In this document: positions 1 to 8,254 of the stretch, piece by piece
Numbering within the stretch: position 1 is the stretch's first letter
Layout of the letters: every line of letters begins with the position of its first letter
Assembly (NCBI GenBank): GCA_017883205.1
Contig: JADGNZ010000018.1
Span: forward strand, 1-64,000
DNA from: Thermoanaerobaculia bacterium
GTDB taxonomy: Bacteria; Acidobacteriota; Thermoanaerobaculia; Gp7-AA8
DNA length: 64,000 nucleotides
Direction: 5' to 3'
Notes under the pieces: model-generated
Database searches by the model: none
What the model was told of the DNA's origin: nothing
What the model saw: the letters and a program-made list of their open reading frames with translations, nothing else
Made by a program: the position numbers and the translations under genes

Positions 1-20
1 CATTTCTGCGACTCCTTCCA

Positions 21-248
21 ATCGAGCGCCTTCTCCCCCCGCGCTTTTTGCGGGGGGAGAAGGTGGCGAAGCCGGATGAGGGGGGCGTCGAAAGATGGGA
101 CAAACACGTTCTTTGCGAGCGTGACCTGATTGAAAAGCCATCCTTGCCCAGTGTTTGCGCACGTTGGCGCGACAGGCAAACGCCCCCTCATCCGGCCTTC
201 GGCCACCTTCTCCCCCACTGAGAAGCGTGGGGGAGAAGGCGCTCGATT
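21..248. repeat. Inverted pair of 68-bp palindromic repeats
   Basis: Two copies of one element lie at 21-88 and in inverse orientation at 181-248. Each runs from GAGCGCCTTCTCCCCC through a C-run/G-run hairpin to CCGGATGAGGGGGCG. The pair flanks about 90 bp of unremarkable sequence. The remaining gene-free sequence up to 393 holds a second motif (CGCAATCAACCGACAAC near 343-359) that recurs at 26205-26221. No gene is supported in 1-393. Confidence 0.8.
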
Positions 249-393
249 TGGAGCGCGGTGCCGGCAATTCCAGTGCAAGTGTGAGAAATGCGGGTTAAGC
301 CGGTTCCGACGACACAGCTTCTGATAACGCGTCGCGCAGCGACGCAATCAACCGACAACCGACAACGCGCGGCCCGCCAGGGCCGCGCAGCAT

Positions 394-747
394 TCACCCC
401 GGCGGCCAACTGAAATTGCGGCCGCCGAGGAGGTGGAAGTGGATGTGGAAGACGGTCTGGCCTGCGTCTTCGCCGTGATTGGCTACCACGCGATAGCCCT
501 CGCCGTTCAGCTTGAGCGTGCGCGCGATCTCTGAGACGCGCACGAGAGTCGTGCCGATGATGGCGGCGTCTTCCTCGTTCAGATCGTCGAGCGACGCGAT
601 GTGCTTGCGCGGGATGACCAGCACGTGCGTCGGCGCTTGCGGATTGATGTCGTTGAACGCGACTACCTGATCGTCCTCGAAGATCTTTTTCGTGGCGATC
701 TCGCCACTGGCGATGCGGCAAAAGAGGCAGCGGTCATTTGCAGGCAT
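394..747 (-). CDS. HIT family hydrolase
   Basis: This 117-residue protein is a histidine-triad nucleotide-binding hydrolase. Such enzymes act on nucleoside phosphoramidates or dinucleotides in the cytoplasm. The catalytic signature HIHFHLLGGR lies near the C-terminus, and the N-terminal CLFCRIASGEI and VLVIPRKHI segments are typical of the HINT branch. Length matches the family. The start at MPANDRC was chosen because it aligns with family N-termini; an upstream in-frame ATG at 810 would add 21 unrelated residues. It stands alone, divergent from the secreted protein at 842. The family assignment is firm; the substrate is unknown. Confidence 0.93.
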   Translation of the reverse strand: MPANDRCLFCRIASGEIATKKIFEDDQVVAFNDINPQAPTHVLVIPRKHIASLDDLNEEDAAIIGTTLVRVSEIARTLKLNGEGYRVVANHGEDAGQTVFHIHFHLLGGRNFSWPPG

Positions 748-841
748 GGATGAAATGATACGACGTTCGGCTGATGTGTCGCGCCAGTGCAGGCAGGCTT
801 GCACGGCCATCGGCTTATACTCCGATCCTGAGGGAGAGCCT

Positions 842-1312
842 ATGAATCACCGCTTGTTGCTCGGCGTTCTCACAATCTTCATGGTTCTTCCGCTCCCTGC
901 CGCAACGACAGGCAAAGTCTCGGGAACGTTCGTGGTCGCCGGGTCCGATGCGCAGCTCAAATACGTGCGCGCAAAGCGAGTCAAGCTCGACGAAAAGAAG
1001 GATGGCTACGCTGTGGTGATCTCGGCCGCGCCACCCACCGGCGAAATCATGGATTGGAAAACCGCGGAGCCATCAAAGAAGGGAAACTTCATTCACGTCA
1101 TGTTCGAATCGAATGGAGACGTGTGGGTCACCGAGCTCGGTCACGTCAAGTCATCGGCTGGACGTTTCGCCGTGGTTACCGAGGTCCACAAGGTGACCTT
1201 CGAAGTGCGCGATGGCCGCCTCGCGGCACACATCAAGACCGACGGAGATCAGATGTTCGACGATCCCTACAACGTCGACCTGACGTTCGAAACTCCGCTC
1301 GAGGAGAAGTAG
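842..1312 (+). CDS. Predicted secreted protein of unknown function
   Basis: The 156-residue product starts with a clear Sec signal peptide (MNHRLLLGVLTIFMVLPLPA, cleavage expected around residues 20-22). The mature part is rich in beta-prone segments and charged residues, with no transmembrane helix after the signal, so it is probably periplasmic or exported. The start was chosen at the ATG that opens the signal peptide and follows a GGGAGAG ribosome-binding site. I do not recognise the family. The next gene, prmC, is convergent with it. Confidence 0.7.
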   Translation: MNHRLLLGVLTIFMVLPLPAATTGKVSGTFVVAGSDAQLKYVRAKRVKLDEKKDGYAVVISAAPPTGEIMDWKTAEPSKKGNFIHVMFESNGDVWVTELGHVKSSAGRFAVVTEVHKVTFEVRDGRLAAHIKTDGDQMFDDPYNVDLTFETPLEEK

Positions 1313-1365
1313 CAGGGCTGCGGTGTCGGCCATTCCTGCGGCCGAACGGGCACTGGGCCGCGAGG

Positions 1366-2169
1366 TCAGGCGCGCCGTCGGAGCGTGACCACCCGCTCGA
1401 TTCCGGCGAGATCGTTCGTGACGTCGATGATGTCGTAGCCGCGCGCGACGTGACGCAGATCGCCGAGCTGTCCGAATCCGATCTCGAACATCACCAGCGG
1501 CGCGCGGCGCGCCTCGAGAATGCGCTTGATCACTTCCGTTCCCAGCGGCCCCGAAGTCAGCGCGACACGCGGCTCGTGATCGCGGACTTCGACGTCGAGT
1601 TGTTCGACCTCGGCTGCCGGAATGTACGGCGGATTCGAGACGATGAGATCAAACTCGCCGCGGATGGCATCAAGCGCGTCGGAGGTGGCAAAGCGGACGC
1701 GCGAGCGGTAGGTTCGTGCGTTCGACGAAGCGACGACGAGCGCGGCGAAAGAGATGTCGATCGCGACCACTTCCAGGTCCGGACGCTCGCGCTCCAGCGA
1801 TATAGCGACGCATCCGCTGCCCGTACCGACATCGAGCACGCGTCCGCCGCCGGGTGCGCGCGCAATTGCTGCTTCGACGAGGATCTCCGTGTCCGGCCGC
1901 GGGATGAGGACGCGGTCGTCAACGCGGAGATCGCGTCCGTAGAACTCCGATTTACCGCGGATGTACTGCAGCGGCTCGCCGTGCAGCCGGCGCTCGATGA
2001 GGAGAGAGAACGGCTCCGGATCGATCTCCTCCTCGCCATGCGCGAAGACCCAGGCGGTCGTGTGCCCGGTAACGTCGGCGAGCAGGACGTCGACGTCGCG
2101 CGGACTGACGGCCTTTGTGCCGGCCAGCTCGCGGTAGCGCGCCCGAAGTGATGCGATCGTTTCAGTCAT
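1366..2169 (-). CDS. prmC: Release factor glutamine methyltransferase
   Basis: PrmC (HemK) transfers a methyl group from S-adenosylmethionine to the glutamine of the GGQ motif of peptide-chain release factors, in the cytoplasm. The 267-residue length is normal. An alpha-helical N-terminal domain of about 75 residues precedes a Rossmann methyltransferase domain with the SAM motif VLDVGTGSGCVA and the diagnostic catalytic motif NPPYIP. Only 9 bp separate it from the upstream ABC ATPase at 2179-2901, so the two are probably co-transcribed. No prfA is present in the window. Confidence 0.95.
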   Translation of the reverse strand: MTETIASLRARYRELAGTKAVSPRDVDVLLADVTGHTTAWVFAHGEEEIDPEPFSLLIERRLHGEPLQYIRGKSEFYGRDLRVDDRVLIPRPDTEILVEAAIARAPGGGRVLDVGTGSGCVAISLERERPDLEVVAIDISFAALVVASSNARTYRSRVRFATSDALDAIRGEFDLIVSNPPYIPAAEVEQLDVEVRDHEPRVALTSGPLGTEVIKRILEARRAPLVMFEIGFGQLGDLRHVARGYDIIDVTNDLAGIERVVTLRRRA

Positions 2170-2178
2170 TGGCGCGGC

Positions 2179-2901
2179 TCATATCGAAGCCTCATCGCTG
2201 TACGTCAACTCCAGAAAAACATCCTCCAGCGCTCGATCGCTCTTCAATTCGCTCGTCGTGCCGCTGGCGACGATCCTTCCGCGGTTGAGGATCGCGATCC
2301 GGTCGCACACCGCGTCGGCCACCGAGAGCGTATGCGTCGTCAGGAACACGGTCTTCTTCTCCTCGGCCAGACGGCGGAACAGCAGCTTCACCTGCTTCTG
2401 CGCCAGTGCATCGAGGCCCACCATCGGCTCGTCGATGATCAACAACTCCGGGTCATGGACGAGAGCCGATACGATGACGAGCTTCTGCTTCATCCCGTGC
2501 GAGAGGTTCTCGATCCGCGCGTCCGCCCAGTTGGCGATTCCGAAGTACGCCAGCAGCTCCATTCCGCGCGCCTCGCAGTCGCGCCACTCGCGGCCGTAGA
2601 GATTCGAAACGAACTGCAGCAGCTCGCGGCCGGTCAGCTTCTCGTAGAGAAACGGCCGGTCGGGGATGTAGCCGGTCGTTGCTTTCACGCGCACGCCGTC
2701 CTTCGTCACGTCCAGGCCGTTGACGCGAACCGAGCCGGAAGTGGGAAGGGAAAGGCCGGCGAGAATGCGGATCGTCGTCGTCTTTCCGGCGCCGTTCGGC
2801 CCGAGAAAGCCGAAGATCTCGCCGCGGGCGACATCGAGCGAAATGTCATCGACCGCGGTGAAGTCGCCGTAGCGCTTCGTCAGATTGCGGATCTCGATCA
2901 T
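2179..2901 (-). CDS. ABC transporter ATP-binding protein
   Basis: This 240-residue protein is a complete ABC ATPase with Walker A GPNGAGKTTT, signature LSHGMKQKL, Walker B LLIIDEP and an H-loop in TTHTL. The sequence resembles the DrrA/CcmA/NatA type that powers exporters of the ABC-2 permease class. No permease gene adjoins it; the downstream gene is prmC and the upstream side is the divergent sigma factor. The partner is therefore encoded elsewhere or the protein works with an unlinked exporter. Substrate cannot be inferred. Confidence 0.9.
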   Translation of the reverse strand: MIEIRNLTKRYGDFTAVDDISLDVARGEIFGFLGPNGAGKTTTIRILAGLSLPTSGSVRVNGLDVTKDGVRVKATTGYIPDRPFLYEKLTGRELLQFVSNLYGREWRDCEARGMELLAYFGIANWADARIENLSHGMKQKLVIVSALVHDPELLIIDEPMVGLDALAQKQVKLLFRRLAEEKKTVFLTTHTLSVADAVCDRIAILNRGRIVASGTTSELKSDRALEDVFLELTYSDEASI

Positions 2902-2982
2902 CGGACGATCATCAGACGGTTCGGGGGCGGCAGGGTATCATCCGTCTTGAAGAACTTTCACCCGCGGGAACCGTAACCACGA

Positions 2983-3567
2983 ATGGCTGAACGTGAGCAA
3001 CTCGACGATCGTACCCTTGTGGCGCGCGTCGTCGAGGGCGACCGAGACCGGTTCACCGAACTGGTGAAGCGCTATGAAAAGCGCGTCATCAACTATGTGT
3101 ACCGGATCACGCATCGCTACGAAGATGCTCACGATCTGGCTCAGGAAATCTTCGTGAAGGTCTACGTCGCACTCGACCGCTTCGATCCGAAATACCAGTT
3201 CTCGACGTGGCTCTTTCGGATCGCGCAGAACAGCGCCATCGACGCGCTGCGCAAGAAGTCCATCAGTGAGGTCTCGATCGCGGCCAAGCCCGGCGACGAA
3301 GACTCGAAGGATCGGGAGTTCGCCGACACCGGAGTCTCGCCGTACCGCGCGCTCAACAACAAGCAGCTGGCCGATGCCATCGACACGGCTGTCACGAATC
3401 TGCCGGCCGATTATCGCGAGCTGATTCAGCTCCGGCACTTCGCGGAGCTATCCTATGAGGAGATTGCTTCGATGAAGAAGCTTCCCCTCGGCACTGTGAA
3501 GAACAAACTGTTTCGGGCGCGCAACCTGCTGAAGGTCGAGCTCGAAGGATTTGTGGAACCCCTATGA
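2983..3567 (+). CDS. ECF RNA polymerase sigma factor (RpoE-like)
   Basis: The 194-residue protein has region 2 (about residues 20-90, with HDLAQEIFVKVY and STWLFRIAQNSAID) and region 4 (about 130-185, with LSYEEIASMKKLPLGTVKN), the layout of extracytoplasmic-function sigma factors. It directs RNA polymerase to a stress regulon. The next gene overlaps its stop by ATGA and encodes a short membrane protein with a zinc-binding anti-sigma motif, so this is a likely sigma/anti-sigma pair. The promoter specificity cannot be told from this sequence. Confidence 0.94.
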   Translation: MAEREQLDDRTLVARVVEGDRDRFTELVKRYEKRVINYVYRITHRYEDAHDLAQEIFVKVYVALDRFDPKYQFSTWLFRIAQNSAIDALRKKSISEVSIAAKPGDEDSKDREFADTGVSPYRALNNKQLADAIDTAVTNLPADYRELIQLRHFAELSYEEIASMKKLPLGTVKNKLFRARNLLKVELEGFVEPL

Positions 3568-4019
3568 AAGAAGCAACGACCGACGACGCGTGTCAGCGAT
3601 ACCTGGAAGATCCCGAGGCGAATGCCGGGCATCTGGAGACGTGTGCGGAGTGCCGTGCCGTGGACGCTGCGCTCGCGGCCAAAGCGGATGTGAACGCCAC
3701 GCCGATCTCCCTCGACTCGCTGCCGCTGGCGCCGTGGGAAGGGTCGTCGCATCGTGCCTGGCCGCTGGTTCTCGGCGCCGCTGTAGCCGTCATCCTCATC
3801 GCCTTGGCCCTTTGTGATCTTGCCGGGATCTCGCCGCTGCATGTGGCGGAGAGCTCGCTGGCGGCGCTGGAAGCGCGGCGCGGTCTTCTGCGCAACGCCA
3901 CCGAATGGCTGCGTGCGGCGCCGGCGGCAATGCAGGTCGCCTTCGGTGTGGCATTCATCGTTGTGAACGCGCTGCTCGTCGTGCTGCTGCGGCGCGCGCC
4001 GAGGGGGATCGATGCGTAG
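3564..4019 (+). CDS. Putative zinc-binding anti-sigma membrane protein
   Basis: This 151-residue protein starts within the sigma gene (ATGA overlap). Residues 23-30 read HLETCAEC, the H-x3-C-x2-C arrangement of zinc-containing anti-sigma (ZAS) domains, after a short N-terminal helix. Two hydrophobic segments follow at about residues 66-88 and 118-140, so it is an inner-membrane protein with a cytosolic N-terminus. Position and motif together suggest that it holds the sigma factor inactive. It overlaps the next gene by 8 bp. The call rests on motif and context, not on full-length similarity. Confidence 0.7.
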   Translation: MKEATTDDACQRYLEDPEANAGHLETCAECRAVDAALAAKADVNATPISLDSLPLAPWEGSSHRAWPLVLGAAVAVILIALALCDLAGISPLHVAESSLAALEARRGLLRNATEWLRAAPAAMQVAFGVAFIVVNALLVVLLRRAPRGIDA

Positions 4020-4665
4020 AGGGCTGCGTCTGTTCCTGCCGCTGACGGTGGTCGCCGCGACGCTGGTGACGGCGATGGTCGCCGCGCCGCCCAACTTCGG
4101 CGCTCACGAGCCGCTGACGTTCGAGGGCGCGGCCGCGCTGATGCAGAACACCGCGGTGATCGTCTCGCTTCTGGCGGTCTGGATGCTTGCGGCAGTGGCG
4201 CTGACGCTGCTGAGCGGACGCGAGATCCGCTACTCATCGCTGGAAATGAGAGCAAGCGCGCTGCATTGCTTCGCCCTCGGACTCGTGGCCGTGACGAGCT
4301 TCGTGCTGACGGCGATCGTCTTCAGCTACCTGATCCCGTACCACGTCGGCGTGCCGCTGCTCTTCGCGCTCGGCGTGATCGCCATCCTGACCAAGATTTA
4401 CGGCACCATCGCCGTGTTCCATGCCGTGGGCACACTCGTAGCGGGCAGCCGCACGCGCGAACAACTGGCAGGCCGCCGCTGGCTGCGCGGCGATCTGGCC
4501 ATGGTCGTCGTCGGGGTCATCGTTCTCGGTGCCCTGCGTCTGATCCCGATCGCCGGCCCGTTCATCTGGGCCTTCGCCTCGGTCTTCGGCATCGGTACCG
4601 CACTAGCGACAAAATTCGGCCGGCGCGAGCCATGGTTTCTGGCTTGGCGCGCCGTCGAATCGTAA
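4012..4665 (+). CDS. Polytopic membrane protein of unknown function
   Basis: The 217-residue product has about five hydrophobic segments, including ones near residues 5-22, 45-66, 85-130 and 160-195, and ends in a short basic tail. The start overlaps the anti-sigma candidate by 8 bp, so it is the third gene of the sigma operon and may be a target or a sensor of the envelope signal. I do not recognise a named domain. A glycine-rich region near residues 165-190 resembles cytoskeleton-anchoring bactofilin operon membrane proteins only weakly, so no function is assigned. Confidence 0.65.
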   Translation: MRRGLRLFLPLTVVAATLVTAMVAAPPNFGAHEPLTFEGAAALMQNTAVIVSLLAVWMLAAVALTLLSGREIRYSSLEMRASALHCFALGLVAVTSFVLTAIVFSYLIPYHVGVPLLFALGVIAILTKIYGTIAVFHAVGTLVAGSRTREQLAGRRWLRGDLAMVVVGVIVLGALRLIPIAGPFIWAFASVFGIGTALATKFGRREPWFLAWRAVES

Positions 4666-4674
4666 GTTACTTCT

Positions 4675-4884
4675 TCAGGGGATCTTCGTCACGTTGGCAG
4701 CGGCCGGACCCTTCTGGCCTTGCTCGACGTCATACTCCACATGATCACCCTCGGCCAGACTCTTGAACCCCGAGCCCTGGATCGCCGAGTGATGAACGAA
4801 GCAGTCTTTGCCACCGTCGTCAGGAGTGATGAATCCGAAACCCTTGCTGTCGTTGAACCACTTCACTTTTCCCGTGTTGCGCAT
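4675..4884 (-). CDS. Cold-shock domain protein
   Basis: This 69-residue CspA-family protein is a single OB-fold that binds single-stranded RNA and DNA. RNP1 is present as KGFGFI and RNP2 as CFVHH (usual VFVHH), with the N-terminal GKVKWFND signature. A good ribosome-binding site (AGAGGAAAAG) precedes the ATG. It is convergent with the sigma operon and only 9 bp from it. Whether it is cold-induced cannot be told; no long 5' leader is evident. Confidence 0.96.
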   Translation of the reverse strand: MRNTGKVKWFNDSKGFGFITPDDGGKDCFVHHSAIQGSGFKSLAEGDHVEYDVEQGQKGPAAANVTKIP

Positions 4885-5002
4885 GCTTTTCCTCTTTTGT
4901 TCTCAAACGTAGGGCGACAAACTACACTATCCGGCCGGATTTGACGTAGCGGAATGGGTACGCCGGGTCACGTAGTAGGGCACCCTGACTCTCTCCGCAA
5001 GG

Positions 5003-5317
5003 TCAGCCGGCTCGCCTGCGGGACGTCGAAGCTCTTTGGCTGTTCTTGCCCGAGCGCTCCTCGTTGATCCGTTCGGCAAGGAAGACTTTCAGCAGCGATT
5101 GGTACGGCACATCTCGTTGATTGGCGAGAAGTTTGAGCTCTGCGATCATCGACTCGGGAAGGCGAAGAGAGATCGTTCTGAGCGTGGGCCGGAAGTTCGG
5201 CAAAACGATTCTCTGCGCCTTCGACCAATCGATGTACTCGGTCGAGTCGGCGTTCGCCCAGAACTCTCGTTCGGCGTCTTCATCATTGAACGTTGGTATC
5301 TTCTTTCGAGGTTTCAT
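5003..5317 (-). CDS. brnA: BrnA-type antitoxin
   Basis: The 104-residue protein matches the BrnA antitoxin family. It has an N-terminal KIPTFNDEDAEREFW segment, then DSTEYIDW, and a ribbon-helix-helix C-terminal half (TISLRLPESMIAELK, RDVPYQSLLKVFL). BrnA binds and neutralises BrnT and represses the operon. The start chosen is ATG 5317 (MKPRKKIP); an alternative upstream start at 5338 adds seven residues. The gene overlaps the 3' end of brnT by about 35 bp, the usual toxin-first order of this system. Confidence 0.88.
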   Translation of the reverse strand: MKPRKKIPTFNDEDAEREFWANADSTEYIDWSKAQRIVLPNFRPTLRTISLRLPESMIAELKLLANQRDVPYQSLLKVFLAERINEERSGKNSQRASTSRRRAG

Positions 5318-5582
5318 ACGATCTCCGCTCACGCGCATTCATGTCGCGAGCCGTTATTGGGCGGACCAGGTGACTGCGTACCGCAAACGCGACGAATAAC
5401 CAACGGCCGCGGTTTGTCTGGCCAAGAGCGTAGTACCTGGGTTCCTGTTCAGAATGGGCAACGTCAGAGCCAAACGCGATTGGCCGGTTGAGAAAGACCT
5501 CTTCGATTTCCCAATCCGTGACTCGGTGCTTCGTCCAGTTCTTGCCAGTGTTTCCGTCGTCCCAGTCGCATCCCTCCCACAT
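5283..5582 (-). CDS. brnT: BrnT-type toxin (RelE-like RNase fold)
   Basis: The product has the BrnT signature: CDWDDGNTGKNWTKHRVTD, a central VFLNRPIAF, the HSEQEPRYYALGQT segment, and the C-terminal PITARDMNARERRSYE, in which R-x3-ARER-Y is typical. BrnT is a ribonuclease toxin inhibited by BrnA. I start it at ATG 5582 (99 residues). A TTG at 5639 would extend it but overlaps a promoter-like sequence. The gene overlaps brnA. The pair may be a plasmid-type stabilisation module or a stress module. Confidence 0.85.
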   Translation of the reverse strand: MWEGCDWDDGNTGKNWTKHRVTDWEIEEVFLNRPIAFGSDVAHSEQEPRYYALGQTNRGRWLFVAFAVRSHLVRPITARDMNARERRSYETSKEDTNVQ

Positions 5583-5587
5583 GGAAG

Positions 5588-5639
5588 GGTCAAGTTTGAC
5601 CACGAGCGATGTATATCGCTTCGGTATACGCACGGTCAA
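5588..5639 (-). promoter_or_regulatory. brnTA promoter and candidate BrnA operator
   Basis: On the minus strand, TTGACC (5639-5634) and TATACA (5615-5610) are spaced by 18 bp, a good sigma-70 promoter placing the start of transcription near 5603. Between and over these boxes lies an imperfect palindrome, GTATACCG-AAG-CGATATAC (5611-5629), and just downstream a perfect one, GGTCAA-AC-TTGACC (5588-5601). Overlap with the -10 element fits repression by the ribbon-helix-helix antitoxin BrnA. This is inferred from sequence only. Confidence 0.6.
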
Positions 5640-5677
5640 GCGTTCTTCCCGTTACGCAGTCCTTCGCTGCCTTCTGC

Positions 5678-8254
5678 CTACTCCGCCTTCATCGCCATCG
5701 CTAGGTCGATCCGCCTGGCCAGCCGCGATGGCACGAGACCGGCGACCAATGACGCCACAAACGTCACCGCCAGCGAGGTCACGATCAGTCTCACCGGTGT
5801 GTGGAACGCGATCGTCCAGCCGAAGGACTGTTTGTTGATGACGTAGATAAGAATCCAGGAGAGGACGTAGCCCATGGCCAGGCCGGCGGCGGTTGAGGTG
5901 AGTCCGAGGACGGAGGATTCCAGGACGAGCATGCGACGGACTTGCGCGACGGTCATGCCGAGGACGCGGAGGAGGGCGAGCTCGCGTTTGCGCTCCAGGA
6001 TGAGGGCGGCCAGGGTGTTGATCACGCCGAGGACGGCGACGACGATGGCGACGGCGAGGAGCGCGTAGGTGATGAGGAACGTCTGATCGAAAATCTTCAT
6101 CACTTCGCCGCGGATCTCGCCGTTCGTGACGGCGAAGGCGTGGTACTTCGGGCCGAGTGTTGCTTCGAGGCTGCGCCGCGCGGTGTCGCGGTCGATGCCG
6201 GGTTTCAGGTAGATGACGACCGTGCTGATGGCGTCGTCGTCGAAGGAGCGGATGAAGAGGCTGCGGTCCATCGCCACCACGCCGCGGTCGTTCGAATAGT
6301 CGCGGTAGACGCCGGTGATGGGGAACGAGCGCCGCCCGTGGATGGTCGTTAGCGCGATGTCGTCGCCGACGCCTTTGTTGTACTTCAGCGAGAAACTCTC
6401 CGACACGACCACCCCGTTTCGCGCGATCGCATTGAGCAATGCCTCTGATTGCTTGCTCGGCGCGATCATCGGCAGATCGCCGAACCGCGCGGCGACGGCG
6501 AAATCGCCGCTGGCAAGCAGGACGCGATCGTCGTCGTACAGCACCCCGCGGCCGCGCGCGCGGTCGAAGGCGGCGATGAACGGGATGCGGGCGAGATCGG
6601 CTGAGATCGCATTTGGAAAGAGTGCTGAATCCGCGTTCGAAAGCCCTTTCGCCGGCCGCAGCCAGAGATCGGAGCTGACGGTCTGGTCGACCCACACGCG
6701 CACCGTCTCGCGAAAGCTCCCCACCATCAGCGCGACCGCGACCATCATGCCGATGGCCAGCGACAGCGCGGCGGACGCGATCGAGGTGCGCCGCAGCGAC
6801 GCCGGGATCGACGCGGAGGCAAGCTCCCCGACGATGCCGAACGCTGCGCGATACGGCGCGCGTAGCAGCCGCGAAGCACCAGTGACGATGAGCGCCGCGA
6901 GCGCCGAGAATCCCGCCACGACGAACAGCACGGCCACGTAACCGGCGACGGCGATGCCGTTCCACGCGGGGAGGCGCGAGAGCAGCACAGCGATCACGAA
7001 GCAGACGATTGCGACGAGGATTTGGGTTCGGTGAGGCGACGACGCTTGCGTCTGATCCTGTCGCCGCGGTTGCCGGCGCCACACGGTTCCGGACAGCAAC
7101 AGACTGGGGCGCAGTTGGGCGGCCTCGATCGATGGCTGGATCGCCGAGAGAAGCGAGAGGATCGTTCCCACCGCGATGCCGGCGGCGACGATGCCGGGCG
7201 TCAGCTCTATCGCTTCCGGCGTCGAGTTGATGTACAGCGCGTTGATCGTTCTGCCAATCAGCCGCAAGATCACCCACGCCAACCCTCGGCCCAGTGCAAT
7301 GCCGGCAACCGAGCCAACCGCGCCGAAGACCAGGCCTTCGATCAGGAAGGCGGCGAACACCTGCGTGGCCGATGTGCCGAGGGTTTTTAGAACGCCAACG
7401 TCCTTGCCGCGCCGCAGGATCGAGATGAGCACCGTGTTGTAGACGAGGAACATCCCCACCAGCAGCGCCACGCCGGCCAGCGCGAAGAGATTGACGCGAA
7501 ATGCTCGCAGCATCTTCTCGACGCGCTCGTTGCGCCGCGACGGCCGCTCCAGACGCGCGCTCGGCGGGACGATGCGCTGGATCGACGGAATCAGCGACTC
7601 GTCGTTTACGATCAGATCGATGCGAGTCAGCTTGCCTTCCAAGCCGAACGCGGCCTGGACGACTGCGATGTCGGCGATGACGATCGCGCCGTTGAATGCG
7701 GTAGCCGGGCCGCGCGCCTCGAGCAAGCCGCGCACGATCATCGTCCGGCGGACCCCGTGGATGTTGAGAATCAGCGGCGAGCCGAGATGTAGCCCATGAT
7801 CGTGCGCGAAGGTGGCGGGAACGACGACCGAGTCGTTTCCGAAGAGGCTGAGATACGTCGCTGCCGACTCCTTCCCACTCGTGACAACGCTGGCGTAGCG
7901 ATAGTCGCGGAAGTGAAGGTCAGAGAGGAGATCGACGCCGAGCAGCCGGATCGGTTGCAGCGAAGGCTCAACGATTCCCTCGGCATCGATCACCGGTGCG
8001 AAGCGAACGCCGCGCGGCCAGAACGGTTGCAGCGCACGCAGAACGTCTTCGCTGAAGGCGACGTCGGACACGATCTGGTAGTTGGCTCTCCCCGCAACCG
8101 CATCGACCGACTCGCTGAACGCGCGCAGCGCGCTCTGATTCGAAAGCGCGATCGCCACGACCACGGCGACGCCGACCGCGATCCCGAGAATCGTGAGCGT
8201 CGTCCGTAGCGGCTCGCGGAGAATCGGACGCAGGACGAGAGCGCGGAGGATCAT
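5678..8254 (-). CDS. FtsX-like ABC transporter permease
   Basis: This 858-residue inner-membrane protein has the duplicated FtsX architecture: an N-terminal helix (LRTTLTILGIAVGVAVVVAI), a MacB-like periplasmic domain, a first membrane core near residues 255-400, a second periplasmic region, and a C-terminal core from about residue 735 (ALLAVAIVVAVLGVINTLAAL). The duplicated form is typical of DevC/SalY-type and lipoprotein-related permeases. Its ATG overlaps the stop codon of the ATPase gene upstream (ATGA), so the two form one export system. The cargo could be a lipoprotein, a peptide or a small molecule. Confidence 0.9.
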   Translation of the reverse strand: MILRALVLRPILREPLRTTLTILGIAVGVAVVVAIALSNQSALRAFSESVDAVAGRANYQIVSDVAFSEDVLRALQPFWPRGVRFAPVIDAEGIVEPSLQPIRLLGVDLLSDLHFRDYRYASVVTSGKESAATYLSLFGNDSVVVPATFAHDHGLHLGSPLILNIHGVRRTMIVRGLLEARGPATAFNGAIVIADIAVVQAAFGLEGKLTRIDLIVNDESLIPSIQRIVPPSARLERPSRRNERVEKMLRAFRVNLFALAGVALLVGMFLVYNTVLISILRRGKDVGVLKTLGTSATQVFAAFLIEGLVFGAVGSVAGIALGRGLAWVILRLIGRTINALYINSTPEAIELTPGIVAAGIAVGTILSLLSAIQPSIEAAQLRPSLLLSGTVWRRQPRRQDQTQASSPHRTQILVAIVCFVIAVLLSRLPAWNGIAVAGYVAVLFVVAGFSALAALIVTGASRLLRAPYRAAFGIVGELASASIPASLRRTSIASAALSLAIGMMVAVALMVGSFRETVRVWVDQTVSSDLWLRPAKGLSNADSALFPNAISADLARIPFIAAFDRARGRGVLYDDDRVLLASGDFAVAARFGDLPMIAPSKQSEALLNAIARNGVVVSESFSLKYNKGVGDDIALTTIHGRRSFPITGVYRDYSNDRGVVAMDRSLFIRSFDDDAISTVVIYLKPGIDRDTARRSLEATLGPKYHAFAVTNGEIRGEVMKIFDQTFLITYALLAVAIVVAVLGVINTLAALILERKRELALLRVLGMTVAQVRRMLVLESSVLGLTSTAAGLAMGYVLSWILIYVINKQSFGWTIAFHTPVRLIVTSLAVTFVASLVAGLVPSRLARRIDLAMAMKAE

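Noticed and set aside
5583-5639. TTG start at 5639 for brnT
   Set aside because: It overlaps a good promoter and operator, and the extra residues do not match the family.
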